A DNA stretch of 64,000 nt from UBA8337 sp965221415 (GCA_965221415.1 OZ244887.1:124001-188000), one strand, 5' to 3'; counted from the stretch's first letter, positions 41,650 to 49,582 are shown. Numbers and translations are program-made. The notes: a model not told the origin generated them from the sequence alone.

Positions 41650-43455
41650 ATGAGTAAACAGCCCCAGAGCCATATCCGCAATTTTTCGATTATTGCCCAT
41701 ATTGACCACGGCAAGTCGACTTTGGCCGACCGTCTTATTCAGGTGACGGGCGGGTTGAGCGAGCGCGAGATGTCGGAGCAGGTTCTCGACAATATGGATA
41801 TTGAACGCGAGCGCGGTATTACGATTAAAGCGCAAACCGTCCGTCTTGATTATACCGCCAATAATGGCGAGACGTATCAGCTTAATCTTATTGATACGCC
41901 CGGCCATGTGGATTTCGCATATGAGGTCAACCGTTCTTTGGCCGCGTGCGAGGGTTCGCTCTTGGTGGTGGATGCCAGTCAGGGCGTGGAAGCGCAGACG
42001 CTGGCCAATGTGTATCAGGCGATTGATGTTGACCACGATATTGTGCCTGTTCTCAACAAGGTTGACTTACCCGCCGCTGAGCCAGAGCGCGTGAAGCAGC
42101 AAATCGAAGATGTGATTGGGCTGGATACGGCCAATAGCGTTGATATTTCGGCGAAGACCGGTCTTGGCATTGCGGATGTGCTAGAGGCGATTACGACCGA
42201 TTTGGCCGCCCCGATGGGCGACCCCGATGCGCCCCTGCAAGCGATGCTGGTGGATAGTTGGTATGACGCTTATCTGGGCGTTGTGGTTCTGGTGCGGGTG
42301 ATTGATGGTGTTATGGGCAAGGGCATGAAAATCCGTATGATGTCGACGGGTGCGAGCTATCCTGTTGACCAAGTTGGGGTGTTTCGGCCGAAGCGCGACA
42401 CGGTCAAGACGCTTGGACCCGGCGAGATAGGCTATTTCACGGCGGCGATTAAGCAAGTGGCTGACACGCGTGTGGGCGACACGGTGACCGAAGACCGCCG
42501 CCCATGCGACACGCCGCTGGAAGGCTTTAAGCCTGCGCAGCCTGTGGTGTTCTGCGGATTGTTCCCGACGGATTCATCGCAGTTTGAAGACCTGCGCGAG
42601 GCGATGGCGAAGCTGCGGCTCAATGATGCGAGCTTTGATTTTGAAATGGAGACGAGCGCGGCGCTAGGATTTGGATTTCGGTGCGGATTTTTGGGACTGC
42701 TGCATCTGGAGATTATCCGCGAGCGCATCGAGCGCGAGTTCGATATCGACCTCATCACGACAGCACCGAGCGTTGTGTATCATTTGCAGATGACGGACGG
42801 CTCTGTGCAGGAGCTGCACAATCCTGCGGACATGCCCGATGTGGTGCAGATTGAGCATATAGATGAGCCGTGGATTCGCGCGTCTATTTTGGTGCCAGAT
42901 GACTATATGGGTGCGGTTCTGAAGCTGTGCGAAGACCGTCGGGGTCGCCAGATTAATCTTTCTTACGCAGGCAGCCGCGCGATGCTGGAATATGAATTGC
43001 CGCTGAACGAAGTGGTTTTTGATTTTTACGACCGTTTGAAATCTGTGACGCGGGGCTATGCGAGTTTTGATTATCAACTTTCGGACTACCGCACGGGGGA
43101 TCTTGTTAAGATGGCGATTTTGGTGAACGCCGAGCCGGTCGATGCACTATCGACGATAGTGCATCGCGAAAATGCTGAAAGTCGAGGTCGCGCGATGTGC
43201 GAGCGTCTGAAAGGTTTGATTCCGCGTCATTTGTTCAAGATTCCGATTCAAGCAGCCCTTGGCGGCAAGATTATTGCGCGCGAGACGATTGCGGCGTTGC
43301 GCAAAGATGTGACGGCGAAATGCTATGGTGGCGATGTCAGCCGCAAGCGCAAATTGCTTGATAAGCAAAAAGAAGGCAAAAAGAAAATGCGTCAATTCGG
43401 GCGGGTGGATATTCCGCAAGATGCGTTTATCGCGGCCTTGAAAATGGACGACTAA
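41650..43455 (+). CDS. lepA: Elongation factor 4 (LepA)
   Basis: A 601-residue translational GTPase that acts on stalled or aberrant ribosomes. G1 is AHIDHGKST (16-24), G2 includes RGITIK, G3 DTPGHVDF and G4 NKVDLP. The LepA-specific C-terminal domain with AKCYGGDVSRKRKLL and the KKKMRQFG end is complete. The start ATG lies 7 nt after the pheT stop and has no obvious ribosome site, so coupling to pheT is likely. Confidence 0.97.
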   Translation: MSKQPQSHIRNFSIIAHIDHGKSTLADRLIQVTGGLSEREMSEQVLDNMDIERERGITIKAQTVRLDYTANNGETYQLNLIDTPGHVDFAYEVNRSLAACEGSLLVVDASQGVEAQTLANVYQAIDVDHDIVPVLNKVDLPAAEPERVKQQIEDVIGLDTANSVDISAKTGLGIADVLEAITTDLAAPMGDPDAPLQAMLVDSWYDAYLGVVVLVRVIDGVMGKGMKIRMMSTGASYPVDQVGVFRPKRDTVKTLGPGEIGYFTAAIKQVADTRVGDTVTEDRRPCDTPLEGFKPAQPVVFCGLFPTDSSQFEDLREAMAKLRLNDASFDFEMETSAALGFGFRCGFLGLLHLEIIRERIEREFDIDLITTAPSVVYHLQMTDGSVQELHNPADMPDVVQIEHIDEPWIRASILVPDDYMGAVLKLCEDRRGRQINLSYAGSRAMLEYELPLNEVVFDFYDRLKSVTRGYASFDYQLSDYRTGDLVKMAILVNAEPVDALSTIVHRENAESRGRAMCERLKGLIPRHLFKIPIQAALGGKIIARETIAALRKDVTAKCYGGDVSRKRKLLDKQKEGKKKMRQFGRVDIPQDAFIAALKMDD

Positions 43456-43470
43456 ATCCGCACGCCCTCG

Positions 43471-43626
43471 TTAGCCATAGGCCACAAGGTTCTGGCAATA
43501 ATCGTGCAAATGGGGTTGCAACGCAGCTTCGGCGTTCTTACATAATTCTTGGCGGCAATGAGGCCGCGATGATTGGTGACATGGTGTCACCCGATGTAAC
43601 CATAGGCGTTCATAGAAGATTGCCAC
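43471..43626 (-). CDS. Possible small Cys/His-rich protein (51 residues)
   Basis: In the 238-nt gap after lepA a minus-strand frame runs from GTG 43626 to TAA 43471. The product is rich in Cys and His (C16, H17, H23, C24, C29, C44) and ends in HLHDYCQNLVAYG, which looks more protein-like than chance. An AGGAG is present but only 2 nt before the GTG, so the start is doubtful. A perfect GGTGACA/TGTCACC hairpin (43575-43591) lies inside it. It may be a real small protein, part of an older gene, or chance. Confidence 0.3.
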   Translation of the reverse strand: MAIFYERLWLHRVTPCHQSSRPHCRQELCKNAEAALQPHLHDYCQNLVAYG

Positions 43627-43693
43627 GGCTCCTCATCGGAAACCTAAACTATTGAAAGAAAGCAATAAATTATGAAGAAAGTAACAAATTATA

Positions 43694-43888
43694 ATGCGTA
43701 AGAGTCAAAATGTAATGCCACACGACAAAGGGTGGCAAGTAATAGGCCAAGATAATAAACAAGCCACATCAGTGCATCAGACGCAACGGGAAGCCATAGA
43801 GGCAGCGTGCGAGATTGCTCGTAAGCAGAAGGGTGAAGTGCATATCTATGGAACGGATGGCGAACCACGCAAACGTATTAAATATTAG
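43694..43888 (+). CDS. DUF2188 family protein
   Basis: A 64-residue protein of the DUF2188 family: VMPHDKGWQVIGQDNKQATS, HQTQREAIEAACEIARKQ and VHIYGTDGEPRKRIKY follow the family pattern of a small alpha/beta protein. Function is unknown; members are scattered in accessory regions and plasmids. The upstream 40 nt are AT-rich without a clear ribosome site. A strong terminator follows 35 nt after the stop. Confidence 0.8.
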   Translation: MRKSQNVMPHDKGWQVIGQDNKQATSVHQTQREAIEAACEIARKQKGEVHIYGTDGEPRKRIKY

Positions 43889-43923
43889 GGCGAAGTAAAT
43901 ACGCCCTATCAAACTGGATGTCC

Positions 43924-43967
43924 GCGCCAGCGAAGGAACTTCACCCTTCGCTGGCGCAAATGTTTTT
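43924..43967 (+). terminator. Strong intrinsic terminator after the DUF2188 gene
   Basis: A perfect 13-bp stem (GCGCCAGCGAAGG with CCTTCGCTGGCGC, 8-nt loop) is followed by AAATGTTTTT. The loop and right arm (43938-43949) are also complementary over 12 nt to 43828-43839 inside the DUF2188 gene, an alternative fold that would break the terminator. Confidence 0.75.
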
Positions 43968-43976
43968 AACCCATCG

Positions 43977-43997
43977 AACCCCCTTGCAAAGGGGGTT
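43977..43997. repeat. Perfect 9-bp inverted repeat
   Basis: AACCCCCTT and AAGGGGGTT are separated by GCA. The hairpin has no U tract and lies in the non-coding stretch between the DUF2188 terminator and the HEPN-like gene. Confidence 0.6.
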
Positions 43998-44017
43998 GGT
44001 TTCCCGTAGCTTTTCTC

Positions 44018-44121
44018 TGTCAATCGAATCACGAACAGTCCATGTCGGGCTGCTCGCCAAATATAACACCGCTTGCGGGAACAGGTGGGATTCATTCTTC
44101 GTGATTGGATTGACACAGCCC
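44018..44121. repeat. Long inverted repeat with a nested complementary pair upstream of the HEPN-like gene
   Basis: Arms of 18 bp (44018-44035 and 44098-44115, one mismatch) are 62 nt apart. A second pair, CGGGCTG (44046-44052) and CAGCCCG (44115-44121), interleaves with the first, so as RNA the segment could form a pseudoknot. It ends about 40 nt before the HEPN-like start. Function unknown. Confidence 0.5.
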
Positions 44122-44163
44122 GGCACTCCGCCGTGCTGCGTCGAGCATTGGGGAGGATTTGAC

Positions 44164-44742
44164 ATGCCTGACAGTCAGAAAGAATGGTTAAAAAGAGCAG
44201 AAATTGATTATTTTTCGCCGTTTATGAACCTCTGGCTTTCGTTTAACGCTTGGTATCAAGAGCAGTATCCCGATACTGCAAAGTATGACAGAGACACGAT
44301 AAATAATATTAAAAAAGACGACATCGAACATAATATTTTCTTAAAAAATGCCGATGCGAAGCTTACTGGCGTTAATAGGAAAAGCGTTGAATTCAGAGCC
44401 AATCTTGAGCAATTACATTACGCTTTAGAGGCTTCCGCGCTCATTTATATCAATGTCAAAAGGGCAGAAAAGATAAGTCTCACCAATGCCCTCATCAAAT
44501 ACAATGGCAGAAACAGGCGCACTGGTTATCAAAATTTGATTGTCGAAACGGACGATGCGCAAGCCATTCAACTTGGGTTTATTCAAATAACAAATGAGAC
44601 GGATATTGTGGCGGCTGGGCTCATCGAGATTATTTATCAAATAAGGTGTCAATTGTTTCATGGGAAGTTTGAGCTAGAAGGAGCAAATCGTAAAGTCGTG
44701 AAATACGCTTACTTTGTTTTACTCGCTTTAATACCTAAATGA
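44164..44742 (+). CDS. HEPN-domain-like protein
   Basis: A 192-residue, mainly helical protein. The N-terminal WLSFNAWYQ and the C-terminal helix with R161-x4-H166 (IRCQLFHGK) followed by a long hydrophobic helix (VKYAYFVLLALI) resemble HEPN proteins, whose Rx4-6H motif is an RNase active site in many toxins and antiphage effectors. This assignment is inference from motif and helix pattern. No nucleotidyltransferase antitoxin gene is beside it. The start is ATG 44164, because GGGAGGA lies 7 nt upstream; an in-frame start 246 nt earlier would run through two hairpins and is rejected. Composition is AT-richer than the core genes. Confidence 0.6.
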   Translation: MPDSQKEWLKRAEIDYFSPFMNLWLSFNAWYQEQYPDTAKYDRDTINNIKKDDIEHNIFLKNADAKLTGVNRKSVEFRANLEQLHYALEASALIYINVKRAEKISLTNALIKYNGRNRRTGYQNLIVETDDAQAIQLGFIQITNETDIVAAGLIEIIYQIRCQLFHGKFELEGANRKVVKYAYFVLLALIPK

Positions 44743-44775
44743 TTTTAAGATTAACAAACGGTAGCGCGCTTAGCA

Positions 44776-44863
44776 GGACAGGTGGCCGAGTGGCTGAAGG
44801 CGCACGCTTGGAAAGCGTGTAGGCGTTTATAGCGTCTCGAGGGTTCGAATCCCTCTCTGTCCG
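44776..44863 (+). tRNA. tRNA-Ser (GGA)
   Basis: A class II tRNA with acceptor GGACAGG/TCTGTCC (one G-T pair), D-arm with GGCCGAGTGGCTGAAGG, anticodon stem CACGC/GCGTG with loop TTGGAAA giving anticodon GGA, a long variable arm and T-loop TTCGAAT. The discriminator is G. The 3' CCA is not encoded, unlike in the other two tRNAs of the window. It is directly followed by a hairpin-repeat array. Confidence 0.95.
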
Positions 44864-44867
44864 CGCG

Positions 44868-45060
44868 CTAAAAGCACTTAGCGAACAGCGTGAGCTTTAG
44901 TGCGCCTTGCGCCAGTGAGCGCCCGAAGGGCGCGAGTCGGCAGCTAAAAGCACTTGCGCCAGCGCAGGGGCGAAGCCCCGAAGTCGGCAGCGGTCGTGCG
45001 CCACGCTAAAAGCACCCGCTTGCCGAAGGCAAGCACGGTGCGCCTTGCGCGAGTCGGCAG
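44868..45060. repeat. Three-unit degenerate tandem repeat with variable hairpins
   Basis: Three units each begin with CTAAAAGCAC (44868, 44944, 45006), contain a hairpin closed over GAA (stems GCGCCC/GGGCGC at 44919-44933, GGGGC/GCCCC at 44967-44979, GCTTGCC/GGCAAGC at 45018-45034) and end in GAGTCGGCAG or GAAGTCGGCAG (44934, 44980, 45051). Units 1 and 3 share GTGCGCCTTGCGC. The stems differ in sequence but stay base-paired while the flanks are conserved. No gene is seen in this stretch. Confidence 0.7.
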
Positions 45061-45123
45061 AGGTCTTGCCTTTCCCCCCCCGTTTGCCTATCGTGTAGCC
45101 CTCACGGGATAGGGAGACATCCG

Positions 45124-46557
45124 ATGGAAATCATCGTCAATATTTTGCTGCTCATGGCCGCGCTGTTTATCACCGCAATCGGAACAGGCGTGTTCCTGCT
45201 CGGAATCTTATATCTACGCGACCGACTGCAAACCAAAAACGCCATCCACAGAAATTATCCAGTCCTCGGACATATGCGATATATCTTGAAAGAATTGGGC
45301 GTATTCCTGCGCTCATATTTCTTCTCAGCTGACAGAGAAGAATTACCATTTAACCGATTCCAACGCGAGTTCATCAACAGTATGGCAGACAGCAAAGGCG
45401 GCGTTATCGCATTCGGCTCAAACTATCCGCTGCATTATGATGGCGCTATCCGATTCGCAAATAGCTTCTACCCAACACTCGAAGAAGACGTGCTGCATGT
45501 CAAAAAAGTAACCTTCGGCCCAGATACCGCCACCCCCTATACCACCGATAGCTATTTCAATATCTCTGGCACATCATATGGCTCGATGTCTGCCAATGCC
45601 ATATTGGCCTTATCAAAAGGCGCGAAAATCGCCGGCACGTGGCACAATACAGGCGAGGGCGGGTTCAGCCCCTTCCACGAACAAGGCGGCGCTGATACCG
45701 TGTTCCAAATCGGCACAGCAAATTATGGCGTGCGCGACGCGCAAGGCAATCTCGATTACGACAAACTCGCCACCTTGGCTCAGAAGCCGCAAATCGTCAT
45801 GTTCGAGATTAAGCTGTCGCAGGGCGCAAAACCCGGCAAAGGCGGCATCCTACCCGCCATTAAAGTTACCAAAACAATCGCCGAAACACGCGGCATCCCA
45901 GAAGGCGAAGATAGCGCATCGCCCAATCGGCGCGTCGATGTCGCAAATCCCGAAGAACTCACCGCACTGATTGGCCGCGTCAAACAAGCAACGCAAAAAC
46001 CCGTCGGCATCAAGTTCGTGCTGGGACTCGTAAGCGATTTAGACGACATGTTCGACACCTTCATCGCACAAGATATTTATCCGAGCTTCATCACCCTCGA
46101 TAGCGCCGATGGCGGCACGGGTGCCGCTCCCGCCGCCTTGATGGATCATGTCGGCCTCACCTTGGAAGAAAGCCTGCCCGCGCTCATCGCCAAGCTCGAT
46201 GAGAAAGGCTTGCGCGATAAGATTCTGGTCTGCACCTCGGGCAAACTCGTGACGCCCGCTAGCATCGCGTGGGCGTTGGCCGAGGGCGCCGTGGCGGTTA
46301 ATTCGGCGCGCGGGCCGATGTTCGCGCTGGGCTGTATTCAGGCTCTGCAATGCGACAAAAACACCTGCCCAACGGGCATCACCACGCATGATAAGCGACT
46401 GGTGCGCGGGCTAGACCCCGAAGTCAAAGCGCATCGGGTGGCGGCCTATCTCACCAATACGAAAAAACAAGTTGGCTATATCGCTCATGCGACGGGCGCG
46501 CCCTGTGCGCGTTCTATGGAGCGCGCGCGCGTATTTCGGGTCGGGCAGGATACATAA
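45124..46557 (+). CDS. FMN-binding glutamate synthase family protein, membrane-anchored
   Basis: A 477-residue protein with an N-terminal hydrophobic segment (about 5-30) followed by a glutamate synthase (GltS-central and FMN) TIM-barrel domain. Visible are SGTSYGSMSANA, GEGGFSPFHEQGGAD, LDSADGGTGAAP and the ALQCDKNTCPTGI cysteine cluster that holds the Fe-S centre in glutamate synthases. The glutaminase domain is absent. This stand-alone family is widespread in marine bacteria but its reaction is not settled. Its stop overlaps the start of a small membrane protein gene (TAATG), suggesting a partner. Confidence 0.85.
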   Translation: MEIIVNILLLMAALFITAIGTGVFLLGILYLRDRLQTKNAIHRNYPVLGHMRYILKELGVFLRSYFFSADREELPFNRFQREFINSMADSKGGVIAFGSNYPLHYDGAIRFANSFYPTLEEDVLHVKKVTFGPDTATPYTTDSYFNISGTSYGSMSANAILALSKGAKIAGTWHNTGEGGFSPFHEQGGADTVFQIGTANYGVRDAQGNLDYDKLATLAQKPQIVMFEIKLSQGAKPGKGGILPAIKVTKTIAETRGIPEGEDSASPNRRVDVANPEELTALIGRVKQATQKPVGIKFVLGLVSDLDDMFDTFIAQDIYPSFITLDSADGGTGAAPAALMDHVGLTLEESLPALIAKLDEKGLRDKILVCTSGKLVTPASIAWALAEGAVAVNSARGPMFALGCIQALQCDKNTCPTGITTHDKRLVRGLDPEVKAHRVAAYLTNTKKQVGYIAHATGAPCARSMERARVFRVGQDT

Positions 46558-46865
46558 TGCAAGCACATGACGAAACCGAAGTCGAAGAAGAAGAGTGCAA
46601 AGTCACCCAGACGTTGGATGTCGTGACGCGCTTGTCGCATGTCGTCAAACGCGGATTGATTAAGCAACGCATTTTCGCCGCGACGTGGTCGATTATCGTC
46701 TTCATGGGCATCCAGTCTTATCTGTGGACGACAATGAGCATGGCGACGAATCTTTGGTTGATGGCGGGGGTCGGCTTTGCTTATGTTGCTTGGATTGGCG
46801 TTGCTTACTGGCAAATACATCACCTCGATGCCGAATATGCCGAAAAGCTTGCCAAGCTCGACTAA
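46557..46865 (+). CDS. Small membrane protein of unknown function
   Basis: A 102-residue protein with an acidic N-terminus (EVEEEECK), a basic stretch and two hydrophobic helices (about 42-60 and 65-85), ending in a charged helix. I do not recognise the family. It shares one base with the preceding glutamate synthase-like gene, so it may assist that membrane-linked protein. A malate synthase gene follows after 28 nt. Confidence 0.6.
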   Translation: MQAHDETEVEEEECKVTQTLDVVTRLSHVVKRGLIKQRIFAATWSIIVFMGIQSYLWTTMSMATNLWLMAGVGFAYVAWIGVAYWQIHHLDAEYAEKLAKLD

Positions 46866-46893
46866 TTTTTTCAGATTTTGAAGGGGATTTAAC

Positions 46894-49065
46894 ATGACCG
46901 AACGCATCGAATTATCTGGCCTGCAAGTTGACAAACAACTTGCCGATTTTGTGGAACATGAAGCCGTGGATGGCACAGGCCTTTCTGCCGATGCGTTTTG
47001 GGCAGCGTGTGCCAAAGTATTGAACACACATCGCGATACCAATAAGGCACTCTTGGCCAAGCGCGAGGATTTACAAGCGCAAATTGATGCGTGGCACATA
47101 GCGCGCCAAGGCCAAGCCCATGATGCGAGCGCTTATAAAGCGTTTCTAGAGGAGATTGGTTATCTGGTTCCCGAAGGCGCGGACTTCACGATTGATACGG
47201 CCAATGTTGATGATGAGATTGCCAAAATTGCTGGCCCGCAGCTTGTGGTGCCAGTCAAAAATGCACGCTTTGCTGTGAACGCTGCCAATGCGCGGTGGGG
47301 TAGTTTGTATGATGCGTTTTACGGCACGGATGCGATTGACCAAAGCGGTGAGCTATCGCCTGCAGGGGCTTATAATCCTGTGCGCGGCAATGAGGTCATC
47401 CGCCGTGCGAAAGCACTGCTCGACGAGATTGCACCGCTGCAAGGCGCGGCGCATCAGGATGTAACGGCTTATAGGGTGGTTGATGGCGCGTTGGTCGCAA
47501 CGGCTGGCGGCGAAGAGACAGGTCTTGAAACGGCAGAAAAGTTTGTTGGCTATCGCGGTGCGCCAGACGCACCAGAGGCGATCTTGTTGAAGAATAATGA
47601 TTTGCATGCCGAGATTTGGATAGATGCGCAGCATAATATCGGCAAAGATGATAGCGCGCATGTGGCGGATGTATTTTTGGAAAGCGCGGTGACCACGATT
47701 ATGGATTGCGAAGATTCGGTCGCGGCGGTGGATGCAGAAGATAAAACCGAAGCCTACCGCAATATTTTGGGTTTGATGCGCCGCGATTTGTCGGTTGAGA
47801 TGCAAAAAGGCGGACAAACCATGACGCGCACGCTCAGTCCTAATCGTGATTACACAACGCCCGATGGCGGTGCGCTGACCTTGCCGGGCTTGTCGCTTAT
47901 GCTCATCCGTAATGTTGGCCATTTGATGACCAATCCTGCCATTTTGGACGACCGCGGCGATGAGATTCCAGAAGGCATTATGGACGCTCTGATGACGGGT
48001 CTTTTGGCCAAGCACGACCATGCAAAAACGGATATGGCGATGAAAAATGGTCGCGAAGGGTCAGTCTATATTGTGAAGCCGAAAATGCATGGGCCAGAAG
48101 AAGTGGCACTGACGGATGCGCTGTTTGCGTCGGTCGAAGACGCATTGGGTCTGCCCGCGCATACCATGAAAATGGGCATTATGGATGAAGAACGGCGCAC
48201 GACGGTGAATCTTAAAGAGTGTATTCGCGCGGCCAAATCGCGGGTGATTTTCATCAATACTGGCTTTTTAGACCGCACGGGCGATGAGATTCATACCTCG
48301 ATGGAAATGGGGCCGATGATTCGCAAAGCCGATATGAAGACGGCGGGTTGGCTGACCACTTACGAAGATTGGAATGTAGATATAGGTCTGGCGTGTGGTC
48401 TGCAAGGGCGTGCGCAAATTGGCAAGGGCATGTGGGCGATGCCCGATTTGATGGCCGCGATGCTAGAGCAAAAAATTGGCCAACCAAAAGCCGGTGCCGA
48501 CTGTGCGTGGGCACCATCCCCGACAGCTGCGACATTACACGCCATCCATTATCATCAGGTCAATGTGGAGGCGGTTCAAAACGAGTTGAAATCACGCAAG
48601 CGCGCATCGCTCGATACAATTTTGTCGATGCCCGTTGAAACCCACCCGCAATGGTCGCCCGAAGATGTGCAGCAAGAACTCGACAATAATGCGCAAGGCA
48701 TTTTGGGCTATGTGGTGCGTTGGATTGACCAAGGTGTGGGCTGCTCGAAAGTGCCAGATATCCACAATGTTGGTCTTATGGAAGACCGCGCTACTTTGCG
48801 GATTTCCAGCCAGCATATCGCCAATTGGATGCATCATGGTATTTGCACCGAAGCGCAAGTGCGCGAAACCATGGCGCGCATGGCAGCCGTTGTGGATGCA
48901 CAAAATGCGGGCGATGCCGACTACACGCCAATGGCGGCTGATTTAACAACTTCGATTGCTTTTGCGGCGGCGTGTGACTTGGTGTTTGAGGGTCGTGCGC
49001 AACCAAGCGGCTATACCGAGCCGCTATTGCATGCGCGTCGTTTGGAATATAAAGCTGCCCAATAA
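46894..49065 (+). CDS. glcB: Malate synthase G
   Basis: A 723-residue malate synthase G, the same length as the enterobacterial enzyme, which condenses glyoxylate with acetyl-CoA to malate. Recognisable are MDCEDSVAAVDAEDK, RNVGHLMTNPAI, KMGIMDEERRTTVNL and FINTGFLDRTGDEIHT, which carry the Mg2+ and glyoxylate ligands. GAAGGGG precedes the start. No isocitrate lyase gene is in the window, so the glyoxylate source (glyoxylate bypass or glycolate oxidation) cannot be judged here. Confidence 0.97.
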   Translation: MTERIELSGLQVDKQLADFVEHEAVDGTGLSADAFWAACAKVLNTHRDTNKALLAKREDLQAQIDAWHIARQGQAHDASAYKAFLEEIGYLVPEGADFTIDTANVDDEIAKIAGPQLVVPVKNARFAVNAANARWGSLYDAFYGTDAIDQSGELSPAGAYNPVRGNEVIRRAKALLDEIAPLQGAAHQDVTAYRVVDGALVATAGGEETGLETAEKFVGYRGAPDAPEAILLKNNDLHAEIWIDAQHNIGKDDSAHVADVFLESAVTTIMDCEDSVAAVDAEDKTEAYRNILGLMRRDLSVEMQKGGQTMTRTLSPNRDYTTPDGGALTLPGLSLMLIRNVGHLMTNPAILDDRGDEIPEGIMDALMTGLLAKHDHAKTDMAMKNGREGSVYIVKPKMHGPEEVALTDALFASVEDALGLPAHTMKMGIMDEERRTTVNLKECIRAAKSRVIFINTGFLDRTGDEIHTSMEMGPMIRKADMKTAGWLTTYEDWNVDIGLACGLQGRAQIGKGMWAMPDLMAAMLEQKIGQPKAGADCAWAPSPTAATLHAIHYHQVNVEAVQNELKSRKRASLDTILSMPVETHPQWSPEDVQQELDNNAQGILGYVVRWIDQGVGCSKVPDIHNVGLMEDRATLRISSQHIANWMHHGICTEAQVRETMARMAAVVDAQNAGDADYTPMAADLTTSIAFAAACDLVFEGRAQPSGYTEPLLHARRLEYKAAQ

Positions 49066-49503
49066 TTAGGTCTTCATGTTTAGGCGTGCCGATACGCGGG
49101 CGTAAACATAACCTGCAAACGCACCGACCAAGCACAGGCTGATAAATCCATCAAGCTCGCGGGTAGCACCAATGGCGGTAATCTGGAAGGCAGCTTTTAG
49201 CGCCAGTAAGGTGGTCATCACGGCAGCGAACCCCGCCAATGCGAAAACCAGACTCGGCAGGACTTTGACCCATCTGGTGATGAGCGTGCCGACCAATAAC
49301 GCGATGAGTAACCCCGTGCCAAAAATAGCTGCAAATAGCGGCTGCATTTTTACGATGTCATGCAGTGTCGTCGAAAGCCGTGTGGCAAAGGATATGTCGG
49401 CTCCCAGTGCCACGAGATGCCCCAGATTAAACTGCGTCGAAACGCTCGCGCCGATAATGTTCAACACCAGAAAGGCGGCGATAAAGCTTAAGAATTTTCC
49501 CAT
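49066..49503 (-). CDS. Hypothetical inner-membrane protein
   Basis: A 145-residue protein with four predicted membrane helices (about 5-22, 48-70, 76-97, 113-135) and little else. I do not recognise a family beyond a generic small membrane protein. The start is ATG 49503, with GGAGG 10 nt upstream. It is convergent and directly abutting glcB, and divergent from the sugar dehydrogenase gene. Confidence 0.65.
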   Translation of the reverse strand: MGKFLSFIAAFLVLNIIGASVSTQFNLGHLVALGADISFATRLSTTLHDIVKMQPLFAAIFGTGLLIALLVGTLITRWVKVLPSLVFALAGFAAVMTTLLALKAAFQITAIGATRELDGFISLCLVGAFAGYVYARVSARLNMKT

Positions 49504-49530
49504 ATGCGATTTTCCTCCCGTATGCTTTTC

Positions 49531-49582
49531 TTTATAAAGGAAGCAAGGTGCATATTGCAACTATCGTCAAAGCACATATAGT
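49531..49582. promoter_or_regulatory. Divergent promoters sharing one palindromic -35 box
   Basis: The self-complementary hexamer TTGCAA (49555-49560) reads as -35 in both directions: on the plus strand with TATAGT 16 nt later (49577-49582) for the sugar dehydrogenase gene, and on the minus strand with TTATAA or TATAAA 17-18 nt away (49531-49537) for the membrane protein gene. Confidence 0.5.

Noticed and set aside
43575..43591. GGTGACA/TGTCACC palindrome as a terminator of lepA
   Set aside because: No T tract follows it and it lies about 120 nt beyond the lepA stop; no function is assigned.
43918..44163. In-frame N-terminal extension of the HEPN-like protein
   Set aside because: It would run through the terminator and the inverted repeats, and the internal ATG 44164 has a strong ribosome binding site.
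44868..45060. CRISPR array
   Set aside because: The repeats are degenerate, unit length varies, the hairpin stems differ between units, and there are no cas genes.
47353..48021. Open 222-residue minus-strand frame
   Set aside because: It lies fully inside glcB, whose sequence is unambiguous, and has no ribosome site or family features.
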